This document shows, in pieces, positions 44,437 through 53,854 of a DNA stretch of 64,000 nucleotides. The stretch spans positions 329,268 through 393,267 of the forward strand of contig JAGYKV010000017.1 of the NCBI GenBank assembly GCA_018401415.1, read 5' to 3'. Every line of letters starts with the position of its first letter. Positions within the stretch are counted from its first letter, which is position 1. The notes under the pieces were generated by a model. It was not told the DNA's origin, made no database searches, and saw nothing but the letters and a program-made list of their open reading frames with translations. The translations under genes and the position numbers were made by a program. The DNA comes from Candidatus Nanopelagicales bacterium (lineage in GTDB: Bacteria; Actinomycetota; Actinomycetes; S36-B12).

Positions 44437-45351
44437 ATGGAAAACCCGTTGCGCTCCACGCCATTTGGAGTAATGCTCACCGCAATGATTTCACCGTTTC
44501 ACTCGGATGGCTCACAGGACTTAGACGGTGCCCAAACGCTGGCAACCCATTTGGTTGACAATCTCAAGCACGATGGCCTGGTGGTCAATGGCACCACGGG
44601 GGAAAGTTCCACCAAGACCGATGCAGAGGATTTAGCGCTACTCAGGGCCGTTTTGGAAGCAGTCGGTGATCGGGCAACAGTCGTTGCGGGTATCGGAACA
44701 AACGATACAGCCCACTCGATATCGAGTGCCCGTTCTGCCGCAACAGCCGGCGCACACGCACTCATGGCCTCGTCGCCCTACTACAACCGTCCGCCGCAAG
44801 CTGGAATTATTGCCCATTTCACCGCGATCGCGGATTCCACAGATCTACCTCTTATGACATATGACATTCCACGGCGAACCGGAGTTGCCATTGACACTGA
44901 GACTCTTGTCCGACTAGCGGAACACCCGAGAATTATTGCTAACAAGGATGCTAAAGGAGACCTTGAAGCTAGCCAATGGGCCATGGCGAGGACTGATCTT
45001 GCCTGGTACTCGGGAGAGGACTCATTGAATCTTGCCTTACTCGCTGTGGGGGCATCTGGCATGGTTTCTGTTGTTGGCCACGTGGTAGGCGACCGCTTGC
45101 GTGACATGGCCGAGGCCTTTTGGTCCGGTGACCCTGTTACCGCGCACGCACTTAATGAATCCATGCTCCCGGTGTATACCGGTATATTTCGAACCCAAGG
45201 GGTGATTCTGACGAAGGCTGCCTTGCAATTACAGGGTTTACCGAGTGGGCCGGTGCGACTGCCGTTGGTCAATGCAACAGATGCCGAGATCACCCAACTG
45301 ATAAAAGACCTCACCCACGGTGGGGTTGTGGTCACACATGCTCGCCCATAA
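44437..45351 (+). CDS. dapA: 4-hydroxy-tetrahydrodipicolinate synthase
   Basis: 304-residue (beta/alpha)8 lyase condensing pyruvate with aspartate semialdehyde in lysine/diaminopimelate synthesis. The Schiff-base Lys is in IIANKDAKGD (Lys170) and the catalytic Tyr in MTYDIPRRTG (Tyr142), at the expected spacing. GTTGES appears as VVNGTTGESSTKTDAED. ATG giving MENPLRSTPFG is chosen from the promoter position. The stop overlaps rnj by 14 nt. Confidence 0.95.
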   Translation: MENPLRSTPFGVMLTAMISPFHSDGSQDLDGAQTLATHLVDNLKHDGLVVNGTTGESSTKTDAEDLALLRAVLEAVGDRATVVAGIGTNDTAHSISSARSAATAGAHALMASSPYYNRPPQAGIIAHFTAIADSTDLPLMTYDIPRRTGVAIDTETLVRLAEHPRIIANKDAKGDLEASQWAMARTDLAWYSGEDSLNLALLAVGASGMVSVVGHVVGDRLRDMAEAFWSGDPVTAHALNESMLPVYTGIFRTQGVILTKAALQLQGLPSGPVRLPLVNATDAEITQLIKDLTHGGVVVTHARP

Positions 45352-47023
45352 TTTTCAGGATTTGTCGGAGCCACCCATGCTTTCACGGGGGACACTGCGC
45401 ATCCTGCCACTGGGGGGAATCGGGGAAATCGGTCGAAACATGACCGTATTCGAATTTGATGACAAGTTACTTATTGTCGATTGTGGCGTCTTGTTTCCCG
45501 AGGAGTCACATCCTGGGGTGGATCTGATCTTACCTGATTTTGGTCCAATCCTCGAACGTTTGGACTCCGTGCAAGCGATTGTGCTCACTCACGGCCACGA
45601 GGATCACATCGGAGCAGTTCCATACTTGCTCCGACACAAACCGGATATTCCCATTATTGGTTCGCAATTGACATTGGCATTTGTGCAGGCAAAGTTGAAG
45701 GAGCATCGAATAACGCCTTACACATTGGCCGTGACCGATAAAGGAACTGAAAAAATTGGCCCATTTGACATCGAGTTCTTGGCGGTGAACCACTCGATAC
45801 CCGACGCCATGGCATTGTCCATCACCACGCCCGCGGGTCGCATACTCCACACGGGTGATTTCAAGATGGATCAGTTACCCCTCGATGGCAGGCTCACCGA
45901 TCTCAATAGTTTTGCCCGTCTCGGTGACATGGGTGTTGATCTTTTGATGATTGATAGCACCAACGCCGAGGTTCCGGGATTTGTTCCGAGTGAGAGAGAG
46001 ATTGTCCCCGTTCTGGATCGAGTATTTACACGGGCAGCGGGCCGGGTGATAGTGGCTTCGTTCGCGTCTCACGTGCACCGTATTCAGCAGATAATCGATA
46101 CCGCTGTAATGCATAATCGGAAGGTTGCTTTTGTAGGGCGGTCAATGGTGCGCAACATGACTGTGGCGCGGGACTTGGGGTATTTATCTATTCCAGCAAA
46201 TACATTAATCTCCCTCGACGAACTTGCCCTCTTGCCAGATAATCGCGCTGTCCTTATTTGTACTGGCTCACAAGGTGAGCCCATGGCCGTCTTATCACGG
46301 ATCGCCCATCGGAATCACGAGATTGCAGTCGGAGACAATGACACAATTGTTTTGGCATCGTCACTCATTCCAGGAAACGAAAATGCTGTTAACCGGGTGA
46401 TTAATGGCCTTACCAAACTGGGTGCTCAGGTAGTTCATAAATCCAATGCATTGGTTCACGTATCTGGTCACGCTGCTGCAGGTGAGCTCCGTTACGTGAT
46501 GAATATTGTGAAACCTCGATATGTCATGCCCATTCACGGGGAGTGGCGGCATTTGGCAGCCAATGCAGGCATCGCTGAGAGCGTTGGCATTCCCGCTGAA
46601 CGAGTACTGCTTACCGCCGATGGCGTGGCGGTGGACCTCGCCGATGGACAAGCACGGATCTCCGGTTATCTGCCACTTCGTGAGGTATATGTCGATGGCG
46701 CCAGCGTCGGAAGTGTGGATGAAAGTTTGCTCAAGGATCGACGGATTCTGGGAGAAGAGGGCTTCATCTCGGTATTTGCCGCCGTGAACTTTGCCAACTG
46801 CGAGGTCGTGGTGGGACCTGAGATCCACGAAAGGGGTGTAGGACAGGCGCACGATCATCATGAAGTGGTGGACAAAGTCCGGATTTCCCTGATCGCGGCC
46901 ATGAAAGATGGTGTGGATGACCCCCATGAGTTATCTCAAAGAGCCCGCAAAGTTGTGGGTAAGTGGGTCGGGACAACTCACCGCAGGAAGCCCATGATTG
47001 TTCCGGTCGTTATTCAGGTGTGA
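45338..47023 (+). CDS. rnj: Ribonuclease J
   Basis: 561-residue metallo-beta-lactamase/beta-CASP ribonuclease with endo- and 5'-3' exonuclease activity. The zinc motif is LTHGHEDHIGAVP, followed by HTGDFKMDQLP, IDSTNAEVPGF, ASFASHVHRIQQI and the late VSGHAAAGE and PIHGEWRHL. The ATG at 45338 is preferred because the resulting DLSEPPMLSRGTLRILPLGG lines up with the N-termini I recall for other actinobacterial RNase J proteins. An ATG at 45377 has a better ribosome-binding site (CGGAG) and remains possible. The dapA-rnj-ftsK order is conserved. Confidence 0.93.
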   Translation: MLAHNFQDLSEPPMLSRGTLRILPLGGIGEIGRNMTVFEFDDKLLIVDCGVLFPEESHPGVDLILPDFGPILERLDSVQAIVLTHGHEDHIGAVPYLLRHKPDIPIIGSQLTLAFVQAKLKEHRITPYTLAVTDKGTEKIGPFDIEFLAVNHSIPDAMALSITTPAGRILHTGDFKMDQLPLDGRLTDLNSFARLGDMGVDLLMIDSTNAEVPGFVPSEREIVPVLDRVFTRAAGRVIVASFASHVHRIQQIIDTAVMHNRKVAFVGRSMVRNMTVARDLGYLSIPANTLISLDELALLPDNRAVLICTGSQGEPMAVLSRIAHRNHEIAVGDNDTIVLASSLIPGNENAVNRVINGLTKLGAQVVHKSNALVHVSGHAAAGELRYVMNIVKPRYVMPIHGEWRHLAANAGIAESVGIPAERVLLTADGVAVDLADGQARISGYLPLREVYVDGASVGSVDESLLKDRRILGEEGFISVFAAVNFANCEVVVGPEIHERGVGQAHDHHEVVDKVRISLIAAMKDGVDDPHELSQRARKVVGKWVGTTHRRKPMIVPVVIQV

Positions 47024-47067
47024 CACGCGGGACGGTTGTGACTGCTGGGATTTTGGCCAATACTCGG

Positions 47068-47073
47068 TACTCT
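47068..47073 (+). promoter_or_regulatory. -10 box TACTCT of a predicted leaderless ftsK transcript
   Basis: TACTCT lies 7 nt before the ftsK ATG; no ribosome-binding site is present. Confidence 0.45.
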
Positions 47074-47080
47074 CACATGT

Positions 47081-49723
47081 ATGGCGTCCCGTACGTCCAC
47101 GAAGTCACGTGGATCTTCCCCCGGAACAGCCCGCTCCAGCAAGACTGGAATGGGTTCACACAAGAGTGGCCGGCGTAAGCCTGCCTCCACCAGACCCGCT
47201 CCGCGGCGGGCCAAAACCGCTCGTGGACGGGCGCGCCCAGGGCCCCTCCCTCGCGCCATTTCCGCGGTCGTACGCGCAATGGGACGGATGTGGGTGGCGA
47301 TTGCCCATCTGGTCGGAGCGGTCACGCGGAGTATTGGTTCGGGAGCAAGGGATCTTGATCCGGCACTTCGTCGCGACGGATTAGGACTAGCACTCATTGC
47401 GGCCGCCGTAGTTGTGATTGCGGCAACGTGGTTCGGAGTCGAAGGCTGGTTCATTTCATGGACCGGGATGATCTCGATCTCTTTACTAGGAGCACTTGCT
47501 TGGTTGATCCCCATATTGCTTCTGGCATTGGCATGGAGATTCTTGCGTCACCCAGATCAAAATGCCACCACGGGTCGACTTGTCATTGGAGTGGCTACCG
47601 TGCTTGTCGGCGTTGTCGGCTTATGGCACTTGATTCAAGGAGCCGTCGGACCCAGCGATGGCGCGGAGGCGATGAACAGCGCGGGGGGCGTCATTGGTTG
47701 GTTCGTGACATTGCCGGTTGTCTTGGCACTGGGGTCGCTTGTGAGTGCGGTCTTGTTACTGCTTTTGACGTTTTTCGGAACCATGGTGCTTACCGGTACA
47801 ACAATTGCACGACTCAGAGGGATCATGGGTGCAGGGTTCACTCGAATCAAAGGGCTTCAAACAAGGGGACCTCAGACTGAGCAATCCCAAACGCAGGCAG
47901 TTGATCAAGAGGATTTCGATGGAGTGGTGTGTGAAGCCGCTGTTGCTCCAGAAGGTGATTCTCTCGATAAAACAGATGCACGTATTGATTCAGGTTTTGA
48001 GGACCCCAACGGCGTCTTACGCGCGAGCATTCCGCTGGTGGGAGATGTTCCTTTTATCTCACCTCTCGCCGACGTTCACAATGATTCACATCTCAGGCCG
48101 GCCGCGGCATTGGTCAGCGGGCTCACACCTCGAAGGTCTGTTGAAGCGGAGCCACGTGCGCACTCGAGTAAGAGCGACACCGTCATCATAAAAAATCGTA
48201 GCGAAGCAACAACGGCGGAACGCGATCAATCGACAAATACCCAACTCGTGCTGGCGCCTCGGACTCCGTATCGTCTCCCCAAAGGCGAAATCCTGAAGGC
48301 CGGAGCGGCACATAAAGTTGCGACTAAAGCAAATGATCAAGTGGTGACAGCACTCACCGAGGTACTGGAGCAATTCGGTATTGACGCCTCTGTATCGGGA
48401 TTCATGCGTGGCCCAACGGTGACCCGCTATGAAATTGAACTGGGACCCAGCGTGAAAGTTGAGCGAGTCACTGCATTGAGTAAAAATATTGCCTATGCCG
48501 TAGCTAGCGCCGATGTTCGAATTTTGAGTCCAATCCCCGGCAAAAAGGCCATTGGGATCGAGATCCCGAATACGGACCGGGAACTTGTAGCACTTGGCGA
48601 TGTGCTCAAGAGTAAAGTTGCGGCGAATGATCAACACCCCATGGTGGTGGCATTGGGCAAAGATGTCGAAGGATCATTTATCGTCGCAAACTTGGCCAAG
48701 ATGCCGCATATATTGGTGGCGGGGGCCACCGGAGCTGGAAAGAGCAGCTGTATCAACAGCCTGATCACATCAATTTTGATGCGATCGACACCAGATGAAG
48801 TTCGCATGATTTTAATTGACCCGAAACGGGTCGAGCTCACCATCTATGAAGGAGTTCCGCACCTCATCACGCCCATCATCACCAGTCCCAAGAAAGCAGC
48901 CGATGCGCTTCAATGGGTTGTCAAAGAAATGGATCGCAGATACGACGACCTGTCCTCATTTGGATTTCGGCACATTGATGATTTCAACAAGGCAGTGCGC
49001 TCCGGGAAGATTAAGCCGCTTTTGGGATCTGAACGCAAACTCTCCACCTATCCGTATCTACTGGTGGTTGTAGATGAATTGGCCGATCTCATGATGGTAG
49101 CTCCTCGTGATGTTGAGGATTCGATTGTCCGGATCACTCAGTTGGCTCGCGCTGCAGGTATTCATTTGGTTCTAGCGACTCAACGGCCAAGTGTGGATGT
49201 TGTGACCGGGCTCATCAAGGCCAATGTGCCCAGTCGTCTGGCGTTCGCCACTTCTAGCCTTGCCGATAGTCGAGTGATATTGGATCAGGTTGGGGCGGAA
49301 AAGTTGGTCGGCCAAGGCGATGGCCTGTTCCTTCCCATGGGTGCGAATAAATCAATGCGTATCCAGGGTGCATTTATTTCCGAACATGAAATTCGCGAAG
49401 TAGTGCAGCATTGCCGTGACCAGTGGGACCCCGATTACATTGAGGAAGTCGTCGTGCCGTCAGCAGCTGCCAAGGACATCGATGCCGATATTGGAGATGA
49501 CCTTGATCTCCTGTTACAGGCGGTTGAGCTTGTGGTTTCTACCCAATTTGGTTCAACGTCAATGTTGCAGCGAAAACTTCGGGTCGGGTTCGCCAAGGCC
49601 GGAAGACTCATGGATTTAATGGAATCCCGGGGGGTCGTGGGGCCCAGTGAAGGGTCAAAGGCTCGCGATGTCCTTGTTTCGGTGGATGAACTACCTAGCC
49701 TTTTGGTGTCCATCCGAGGATGA
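47081..49723 (+). CDS. ftsK: DNA translocase FtsK
   Basis: 880-residue septal DNA pump for chromosome segregation. A basic N-terminal stretch (about 1-60) precedes four hydrophobic helices (about 105-245). A linker of about 170 residues follows, then the motor: Walker A in LVAGATGAGKSSCINSLI, Walker B in LLVVVDELADLMMVAP, and QLARAAGIHLVLATQRPSVD. The C-terminal gamma winged helix (STQFGSTSMLQRKLRVGFAK) reads KOPS-like polarity sequences. All key parts are present. A decayed RodZ-like gene follows directly. Confidence 0.95.
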   Translation: MASRTSTKSRGSSPGTARSSKTGMGSHKSGRRKPASTRPAPRRAKTARGRARPGPLPRAISAVVRAMGRMWVAIAHLVGAVTRSIGSGARDLDPALRRDGLGLALIAAAVVVIAATWFGVEGWFISWTGMISISLLGALAWLIPILLLALAWRFLRHPDQNATTGRLVIGVATVLVGVVGLWHLIQGAVGPSDGAEAMNSAGGVIGWFVTLPVVLALGSLVSAVLLLLLTFFGTMVLTGTTIARLRGIMGAGFTRIKGLQTRGPQTEQSQTQAVDQEDFDGVVCEAAVAPEGDSLDKTDARIDSGFEDPNGVLRASIPLVGDVPFISPLADVHNDSHLRPAAALVSGLTPRRSVEAEPRAHSSKSDTVIIKNRSEATTAERDQSTNTQLVLAPRTPYRLPKGEILKAGAAHKVATKANDQVVTALTEVLEQFGIDASVSGFMRGPTVTRYEIELGPSVKVERVTALSKNIAYAVASADVRILSPIPGKKAIGIEIPNTDRELVALGDVLKSKVAANDQHPMVVALGKDVEGSFIVANLAKMPHILVAGATGAGKSSCINSLITSILMRSTPDEVRMILIDPKRVELTIYEGVPHLITPIITSPKKAADALQWVVKEMDRRYDDLSSFGFRHIDDFNKAVRSGKIKPLLGSERKLSTYPYLLVVVDELADLMMVAPRDVEDSIVRITQLARAAGIHLVLATQRPSVDVVTGLIKANVPSRLAFATSSLADSRVILDQVGAEKLVGQGDGLFLPMGANKSMRIQGAFISEHEIREVVQHCRDQWDPDYIEEVVVPSAAAKDIDADIGDDLDLLLQAVELVVSTQFGSTSMLQRKLRVGFAKAGRLMDLMESRGVVGPSEGSKARDVLVSVDELPSLLVSIRG

Positions 49724-49894
49724 TTTCACTGTTGGCTGCATCCTTCGACAATCTAGGGAAGATGCTGGCCTGACACATTGTGTGGTGGGGCTACCTACGC
49801 CAGAGGCCATGTACGGCAAATCGCAAAGTTGGTCGGATTGGATCCTGACGAACTTGTTGGTCGGGTGAACTGGTCCGCACTGGATGGCGAGTAG
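49722..49894 (+). pseudogene. Decayed RodZ-like helix-turn-helix gene
   Basis: Two fragments of a RodZ-type helix-turn-helix protein sit in different frames. The first (49722 to about 49773) encodes FTVGCILRQSREDAGLT, like the opening helix of such proteins. The second, in another frame (49772-49894, ending TAG), encodes GGATYARGHVRQIAKLVGLD and PDELVGR. This matches the GG-x-YARGHIR-x-IA-x2-LGLDP pattern of RodZ-like proteins. The roughly 25 residues normally between them, a start codon, and the later transmembrane part are missing. Many actinobacteria keep an intact helix-turn-helix gene exactly here, between ftsK and rimO. I infer internal deletion plus frameshift. Confidence 0.6.
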
Positions 49895-49913
49895 CGCCAG
49901 CCTATGCACTGCG

Positions 49914-49919
49914 TAGGCT
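49914..49919 (+). promoter_or_regulatory. -10 box TAGGCT of a predicted leaderless rimO transcript
   Basis: TAGGCT lies 6 nt before the GTG at 49926; the in-frame GTG at 49920 directly abuts the box and is therefore disfavoured. Confidence 0.55.
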
Positions 49920-49925
49920 GTGCGG

Positions 49926-51377
49926 GTGACACCTTCTCCGGACCCACGCACGGTTGCGTTAATCACCATGGGGTGTGCCCGCAATGAAGTTGATTCAGAA
50001 GAGTTGGCGGGGCGGCTGGTTGCAGACGGATGGACCATTGTTGATGACCCATCCGGTGCCCAGGCGGTTATGGTCAATACTTGCGGATTTGTTGATATTG
50101 CGAAGAAGGACTCGATCGATGCGATCTTGTCGGCAGCGGAGCTGAAATCCACCCCTAATAATTCAAGTGCAACACAGGCCGTCGTGGCAGTGGGTTGTTT
50201 AGCTCAACGCTACGGATCCGAACTTGCTCAAACTCTTCCCGAGGCAGATGCGGTTCTGGGATTTGATGATTACCCCGAAATTTCAGCTCGACTAGCATCG
50301 ATTTTGGCCGGCGAAACACATGTGTCGCACTCGCCGTCAGATCGCAGAAGACTGCTTCCGATCGCGCCCATTGATCGCGCAAGTAATGCAGTAACGCAAC
50401 ACACGTCGATTCCCGGTCACAGTAATACCCCACTGTCCTGGGAGCCACCGGTATTGCGCCGGCGACTCGAATCGTCTCCCGTTGCCCCGGTTAAACTCGC
50501 CTCGGGATGCGATCGTCGGTGCACGTTTTGTGCGATTCCATACTTTCGCGGGTCATTTATTTCCAGACCGCCGGCCGATATCGTCTCCGAGATCGCGTGG
50601 CTCTCCGCTGACAATGTCAGTGAAGTTGTCCTCGTCAGCGAAAATTCAACCTCCTATGGCAAAGATCTTGGTGATTTGAGGTTATTGGAATCACTTTTAC
50701 CTGCGATCGGGGAGGGGACTGAGATATCACGCATTCGAGTAGCGTATTTGCAACCCGCAGAAGTTCGTCCTGACTTGATTCGAATCATGGCGACAACTCC
50801 GGTTGTTGCGCCCTATTTCGATTTGTCTTTTCAACATGCATCGCCATCATTATTGCGACGCATGAAGCGGTTCGGAGGGGAGGAGCAGTTCCTCGATCTC
50901 ATTGCATCAATTCGTGAAATAGCTCCCAACGCTGGTATCAGAAGCAATGTCATTGTGGGATTTCCAGGGGAATCACAGGAAGACTTCGAGACGCTCTTGC
51001 GCTTTCTCGAACGCGCAAGACTTGATGCTGTTGGAGTATTCGGATACTCCGACGAAGAAGGCACTGAAGCATTTGATTTCCTACCGAAAGTTCCTGAAAT
51101 TCTGATTGCTGAACGTGTTGAGATAATTCGGAACTTGGTGGATGAACTTATGGAGCAGCGTGCCGAGGACCGATTAGGTGAGATTGTGGAAGTCATTATC
51201 GAATCCATTGACACTGAGACTGGTGCGGGTATTGGCCATGCCGGACATCAGGGACCCGATGATTCAGAGACCCGGGTAATGGCAGGTGTGGAGCAGTTCA
51301 CCATTGGCGCCATGATCTCGTGTGAAGTCGTTGACACAGAGGGAGTGGATCTCATCGCGAAAGTAGTACCAGCGTGA
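49926..51377 (+). CDS. rimO: Ribosomal protein S12 methylthiotransferase RimO
   Basis: 483-residue radical-SAM enzyme that methylthiolates an aspartate of ribosomal protein S12. The N-terminal UPF0004 domain has VALITMGCARNEVDSEELAG, with further cysteines in MVNTCGFVDIAKKDSID and VAVGCLAQRY. The radical-SAM cluster motif is CDRRCTFC, followed by IPYFRGSFISRP. A C-terminal TRAM domain ends the protein. A Ser/Thr/Pro-containing insert of about 30 residues precedes the radical-SAM domain. GTG start, probably leaderless; overlaps pgsA by 4 nt. MiaB, its paralogue, is encoded at 59466. Confidence 0.94.
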   Translation: MTPSPDPRTVALITMGCARNEVDSEELAGRLVADGWTIVDDPSGAQAVMVNTCGFVDIAKKDSIDAILSAAELKSTPNNSSATQAVVAVGCLAQRYGSELAQTLPEADAVLGFDDYPEISARLASILAGETHVSHSPSDRRRLLPIAPIDRASNAVTQHTSIPGHSNTPLSWEPPVLRRRLESSPVAPVKLASGCDRRCTFCAIPYFRGSFISRPPADIVSEIAWLSADNVSEVVLVSENSTSYGKDLGDLRLLESLLPAIGEGTEISRIRVAYLQPAEVRPDLIRIMATTPVVAPYFDLSFQHASPSLLRRMKRFGGEEQFLDLIASIREIAPNAGIRSNVIVGFPGESQEDFETLLRFLERARLDAVGVFGYSDEEGTEAFDFLPKVPEILIAERVEIIRNLVDELMEQRAEDRLGEIVEVIIESIDTETGAGIGHAGHQGPDDSETRVMAGVEQFTIGAMISCEVVDTEGVDLIAKVVPA

Positions 51378-51985
51378 CTCAAGCGTCTGACCATGCAGCG
51401 GATCCAGCTACTTCCACCTCAATTTGGAACCCCGCAAATGGATTGACCTTTATTCGTTTGATGGCTGTTCCTGTCCTGGCGTGGCTATTGGTACAGGATT
51501 CGGAGTTCACTCGGAACATTGCAGCCATTGTCTTTCTGGCGGCGTCCGTGACAGATTTCCTCGATGGCGCAATAGCGAGAAGATTCGGATGGGTCACCAA
51601 CTTTGGAAAGATTGCCGATCCCATCGCAGATAAATTGCTCACGGGCGTGGCGCTGATCGGTTTATCAGCCCTGATGCTGCTTCCTTGGTGGATCACGGTT
51701 GTGATAATCGTGCGTGAAGTCCTCGTGACAATCATCAGGTTCTGGGTCATTGAACATGGCGTGATAGCCGCTTCCCGAGGGGGAAAAGCAAAAACACTGG
51801 CTCAAACAATTGCGATTACCATGTACCTGGTATCCCTTCCCCCAGGGAGCTCCTTTGATGAATTGTGGGACTTCGCTCAGAGTTTCGCCATGGCGGTTGC
51901 GCTGATACTGACAATTGTCACCGCACTGCAATACATAAAGCAGGCGAGAGCGCTGCGTCGGCGCATTCATGGAACCATGCCATGA
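51374..51985 (+). CDS. pgsA: CDP-diacylglycerol-glycerol-3-phosphate 3-phosphatidyltransferase
   Basis: 203-residue membrane enzyme of phosphatidylglycerol synthesis. The complete CDP-alcohol phosphotransferase motif D-x2-DG-x2-AR-x8-G-x3-D-x3-D is visible from DFLDGAIARRFG through GKIADPIADK. About five hydrophobic helices surround it. GTG overlaps the rimO stop, and its own stop overlaps cinA by 4 nt. The rimO-pgsA-cinA-clgR order is conserved. Confidence 0.93.
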   Translation: MTQASDHAADPATSTSIWNPANGLTFIRLMAVPVLAWLLVQDSEFTRNIAAIVFLAASVTDFLDGAIARRFGWVTNFGKIADPIADKLLTGVALIGLSALMLLPWWITVVIIVREVLVTIIRFWVIEHGVIAASRGGKAKTLAQTIAITMYLVSLPPGSSFDELWDFAQSFAMAVALILTIVTALQYIKQARALRRRIHGTMP

Positions 51986-52482
51986 TCGGCACCACAGGCT
52001 CAGCGAACTCAGCCTCAGAGCTCATCGACCTACTGACCGCCTCAGGCTTGACACTGGGAGTTGCAGAGTCGTTGACAGGTGGCCTTGTCACTTCAAAATT
52101 GACGCGGGTCCATGGAGCCTCTGCTGTTATTCGGGGTGGGGTGGTGGCTTACAGCCCGGACATCAAGGAATTACTGCTCCACGTTTCATCCGAGGCGATT
52201 GCCCAAGGTGTGGTCTCAGAAATGGTTGCCTTACAGATGGCGCTGGGGGTGAGAGCACTCCTCACCGCAGACATTTCCGTTGCGTGCACAGGGGTCGCGG
52301 GACCGGGCAGTCATCAGGGAATTTTGCCGGGAACTGTGTGGATCGCTGGTGCGTCAGAGCACTATCAAGGCACTAAACTTCTCATGATTAATGGTGATCG
52401 GGACCAGGTACGAGAGGAAACGGTTGATCACATGATCGATTTTGTCCGCACCACATTTTTTCCGGGTTGGTCTCATCCATGA
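51982..52482 (+). CDS. cinA: CinA C-terminal-domain amidohydrolase (PncC, NMN deamidase-like)
   Basis: 166-residue protein corresponding to the CinA C-terminal domain only. It has the catalytic region LGVAESLTGGLVTSKLTRVH, GGVVAYSPDIKELLL and ACTGVAGPGSHQG. The family deamidates nicotinamide mononucleotide. ATG overlaps the pgsA stop (ATGA); longer in-frame starts would lie inside pgsA. Single-domain CinA proteins are usual in this actinobacterial position. Confidence 0.93.
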   Translation: MIGTTGSANSASELIDLLTASGLTLGVAESLTGGLVTSKLTRVHGASAVIRGGVVAYSPDIKELLLHVSSEAIAQGVVSEMVALQMALGVRALLTADISVACTGVAGPGSHQGILPGTVWIAGASEHYQGTKLLMINGDRDQVREETVDHMIDFVRTTFFPGWSHP

Positions 52483-52594
52483 GCCTGGCTCGCCAACGAA
52501 GGCAGATAATTTGCACATATTTCGCGGTGGAGGGTCCCAACGGGTATCATTCATTATCTTGCTATTTGGTGTGGGGAAATGAAGGGAGGACTGC

Positions 52595-52873
52595 ATGATC
52601 GTTTTACGCAATGTGATCGGCGATGAACTACGGCGTCGACGCCAAGATCAAGGGCGCACGCTCCGCGATATTTCGGGTGCAGCTTCCGTCTCCCTAGGCT
52701 ACCTCTCTGAAGTTGAACGCGGTCAAAAAGAAGCGTCCTCTGAGTTGATCGCAGCAATTTGCGGGGCTTTGGAAGTCTCGCTGTCAGATGTCCTTGCTTC
52801 AGTGAGCAGTCAGGTAGCCCAAGCTGAGTCAGCTCAGCCCATTGAATTCCCTGCTCCCGCCCGTTCACTGTAG
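52595..52873 (+). CDS. clgR: ClgR-like XRE-family transcriptional regulator
   Basis: 92-residue DNA-binding protein. The helix-turn-helix is [20 protein letters not shown] followed by [20 protein letters not shown] and [20 protein letters not shown], the pattern of ClgR, activator of clp protease genes in actinobacteria. GGGAGG precedes the ATG at good spacing. The short C-terminal tail ends EFPAPARSL. It lies between cinA and the DUF3046 gene, the standard location. Confidence 0.9.
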   Translation: MIVLRNVIGDELRRRRQDQGRTLRDISGAASVSLGYLSEVERGQKEASSELIAAICGALEVSLSDVLASVSSQVAQAESAQPIEFPAPARSL

Positions 52874-52889
52874 CCGCGAGGGCTAGATT

Positions 52890-53081
52890 GTGAGATTGAG
52901 TGATTTCTGGGAGCGGTTAACGGCGGTAGTTGGTTCGGAGTACACCACTTCATGGGGACGCGACATGGTTCTTCCCGATATTGGATTAACAGTGGAGCAG
53001 GCCATCGCATCTGGTGTAGAAACCGCTGTCATTTGGCGGGCAGTGTGTGAATGTGTGGAAGTTCCCAGTTACCTCCGCTAA
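52890..53081 (+). CDS. DUF3046 family protein
   Basis: 63-residue actinobacterial protein with the family pattern MRLSDFWERLTAVVGSEYTT at the start and a central VEQAIASGVETAVIWRAVCE. Function unknown. The GTG start follows a CGAGGG by 7 nt. In most actinobacteria recA follows this gene; here two extra genes intervene. Confidence 0.88.
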   Translation: MRLSDFWERLTAVVGSEYTTSWGRDMVLPDIGLTVEQAIASGVETAVIWRAVCECVEVPSYLR

Positions 53082-53119
53082 TGAGGTGCGACTATCTGGG
53101 AAATACCGCTCGAGTGCTC

Positions 53120-53125
53120 TAGAGT
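53120..53125 (+). promoter_or_regulatory. -10 box TAGAGT of a predicted leaderless sulfotransferase transcript
   Basis: TAGAGT, 6 nt (CATAGG), then GTG. The same TAGAGT plus 6 nt arrangement precedes speB. Confidence 0.5.
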
Positions 53126-53131
53126 CATAGG

Positions 53132-53854
53132 GTGTCGGCGAGCAATCTGAATTTCCTCACGATTGTTACTTTTGGGAGATCGGGGAGTACGACTTTGCAG
53201 TCGGCGCTTAATGCTCATCCCGGTGTAGTTATTCGTGGTGAGAATTACAATGCATTCACCGGGCTATGGCAATATTGGAATGCCATTCAAGACTCTTCTG
53301 ATCGACACCACGCGGGGAAGCCTGATCACCCATGGTTTGGCACCGTAAAACTAGATCCCCAATCAGTGTTGCGCGACTTACAGGCACACGCCCTCGCACA
53401 TGTCTTACGACCCAAGCCCACCACCACATGGACTGGATTCAAAGAGGTGCGCTACGAGGAGGCCTACTTTCCTGATTCCGTCACACTTCTGAGTTATCTG
53501 TTATTTCTTCAAGAGTTATTTCCCGAATTAGTGTTTCTTTTTAATACTCGTGACCCAGCCATGGCAGCCAAGAGCGGCTGGTGGAGCGACAATCCCAAGG
53601 CACAGCACGTTTTGGAGCAAACGAATTCCAACTTGGAACAAGTAGCGGGTAATCTCGGAGAATTATTGGGTTCTCAACGGGTTCAGATCATTAATCACGA
53701 TCAATGGAAATTTGATTGTACGCTCGTTACTCAAGCGTTGGCTCAACTTGGATTCCCAGTGCAAGACGATCTCGTGTCGACGGCGCTGTCAACTCATCTG
53801 ACGCATGGAAAAATGCCGTCCCATGACGCACCCCAAGGTGATGCGCGAATATGA
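53132..53854 (+). CDS. Sulfotransferase-family protein
   Basis: 240-residue PAPS-dependent sulfotransferase candidate. The 5'-phosphosulfate loop is TIVTFGRSGSTTLQSALN (about residues 10-27), and the 3'-phosphate-binding segment is FLFNTRDPAMAAKSGWW (about 136-152). The acceptor is unknown. Its stop overlaps the MFS gene start by 4 nt (ATGA), so the two act as a unit, possibly making and exporting a sulfated compound. The pair interrupts the usual DUF3046-recA order, suggesting insertion by transfer. Confidence 0.8.
   Translation: MSASNLNFLTIVTFGRSGSTTLQSALNAHPGVVIRGENYNAFTGLWQYWNAIQDSSDRHHAGKPDHPWFGTVKLDPQSVLRDLQAHALAHVLRPKPTTTWTGFKEVRYEEAYFPDSVTLLSYLLFLQELFPELVFLFNTRDPAMAAKSGWWSDNPKAQHVLEQTNSNLEQVAGNLGELLGSQRVQIINHDQWKFDCTLVTQALAQLGFPVQDDLVSTALSTHLTHGKMPSHDAPQGDARI

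Noticed and set aside
48086-48637. 183-codon minus-strand open frame inside ftsK
   Set aside because: Overlaps the conserved FtsK motor region; no domain resemblance.
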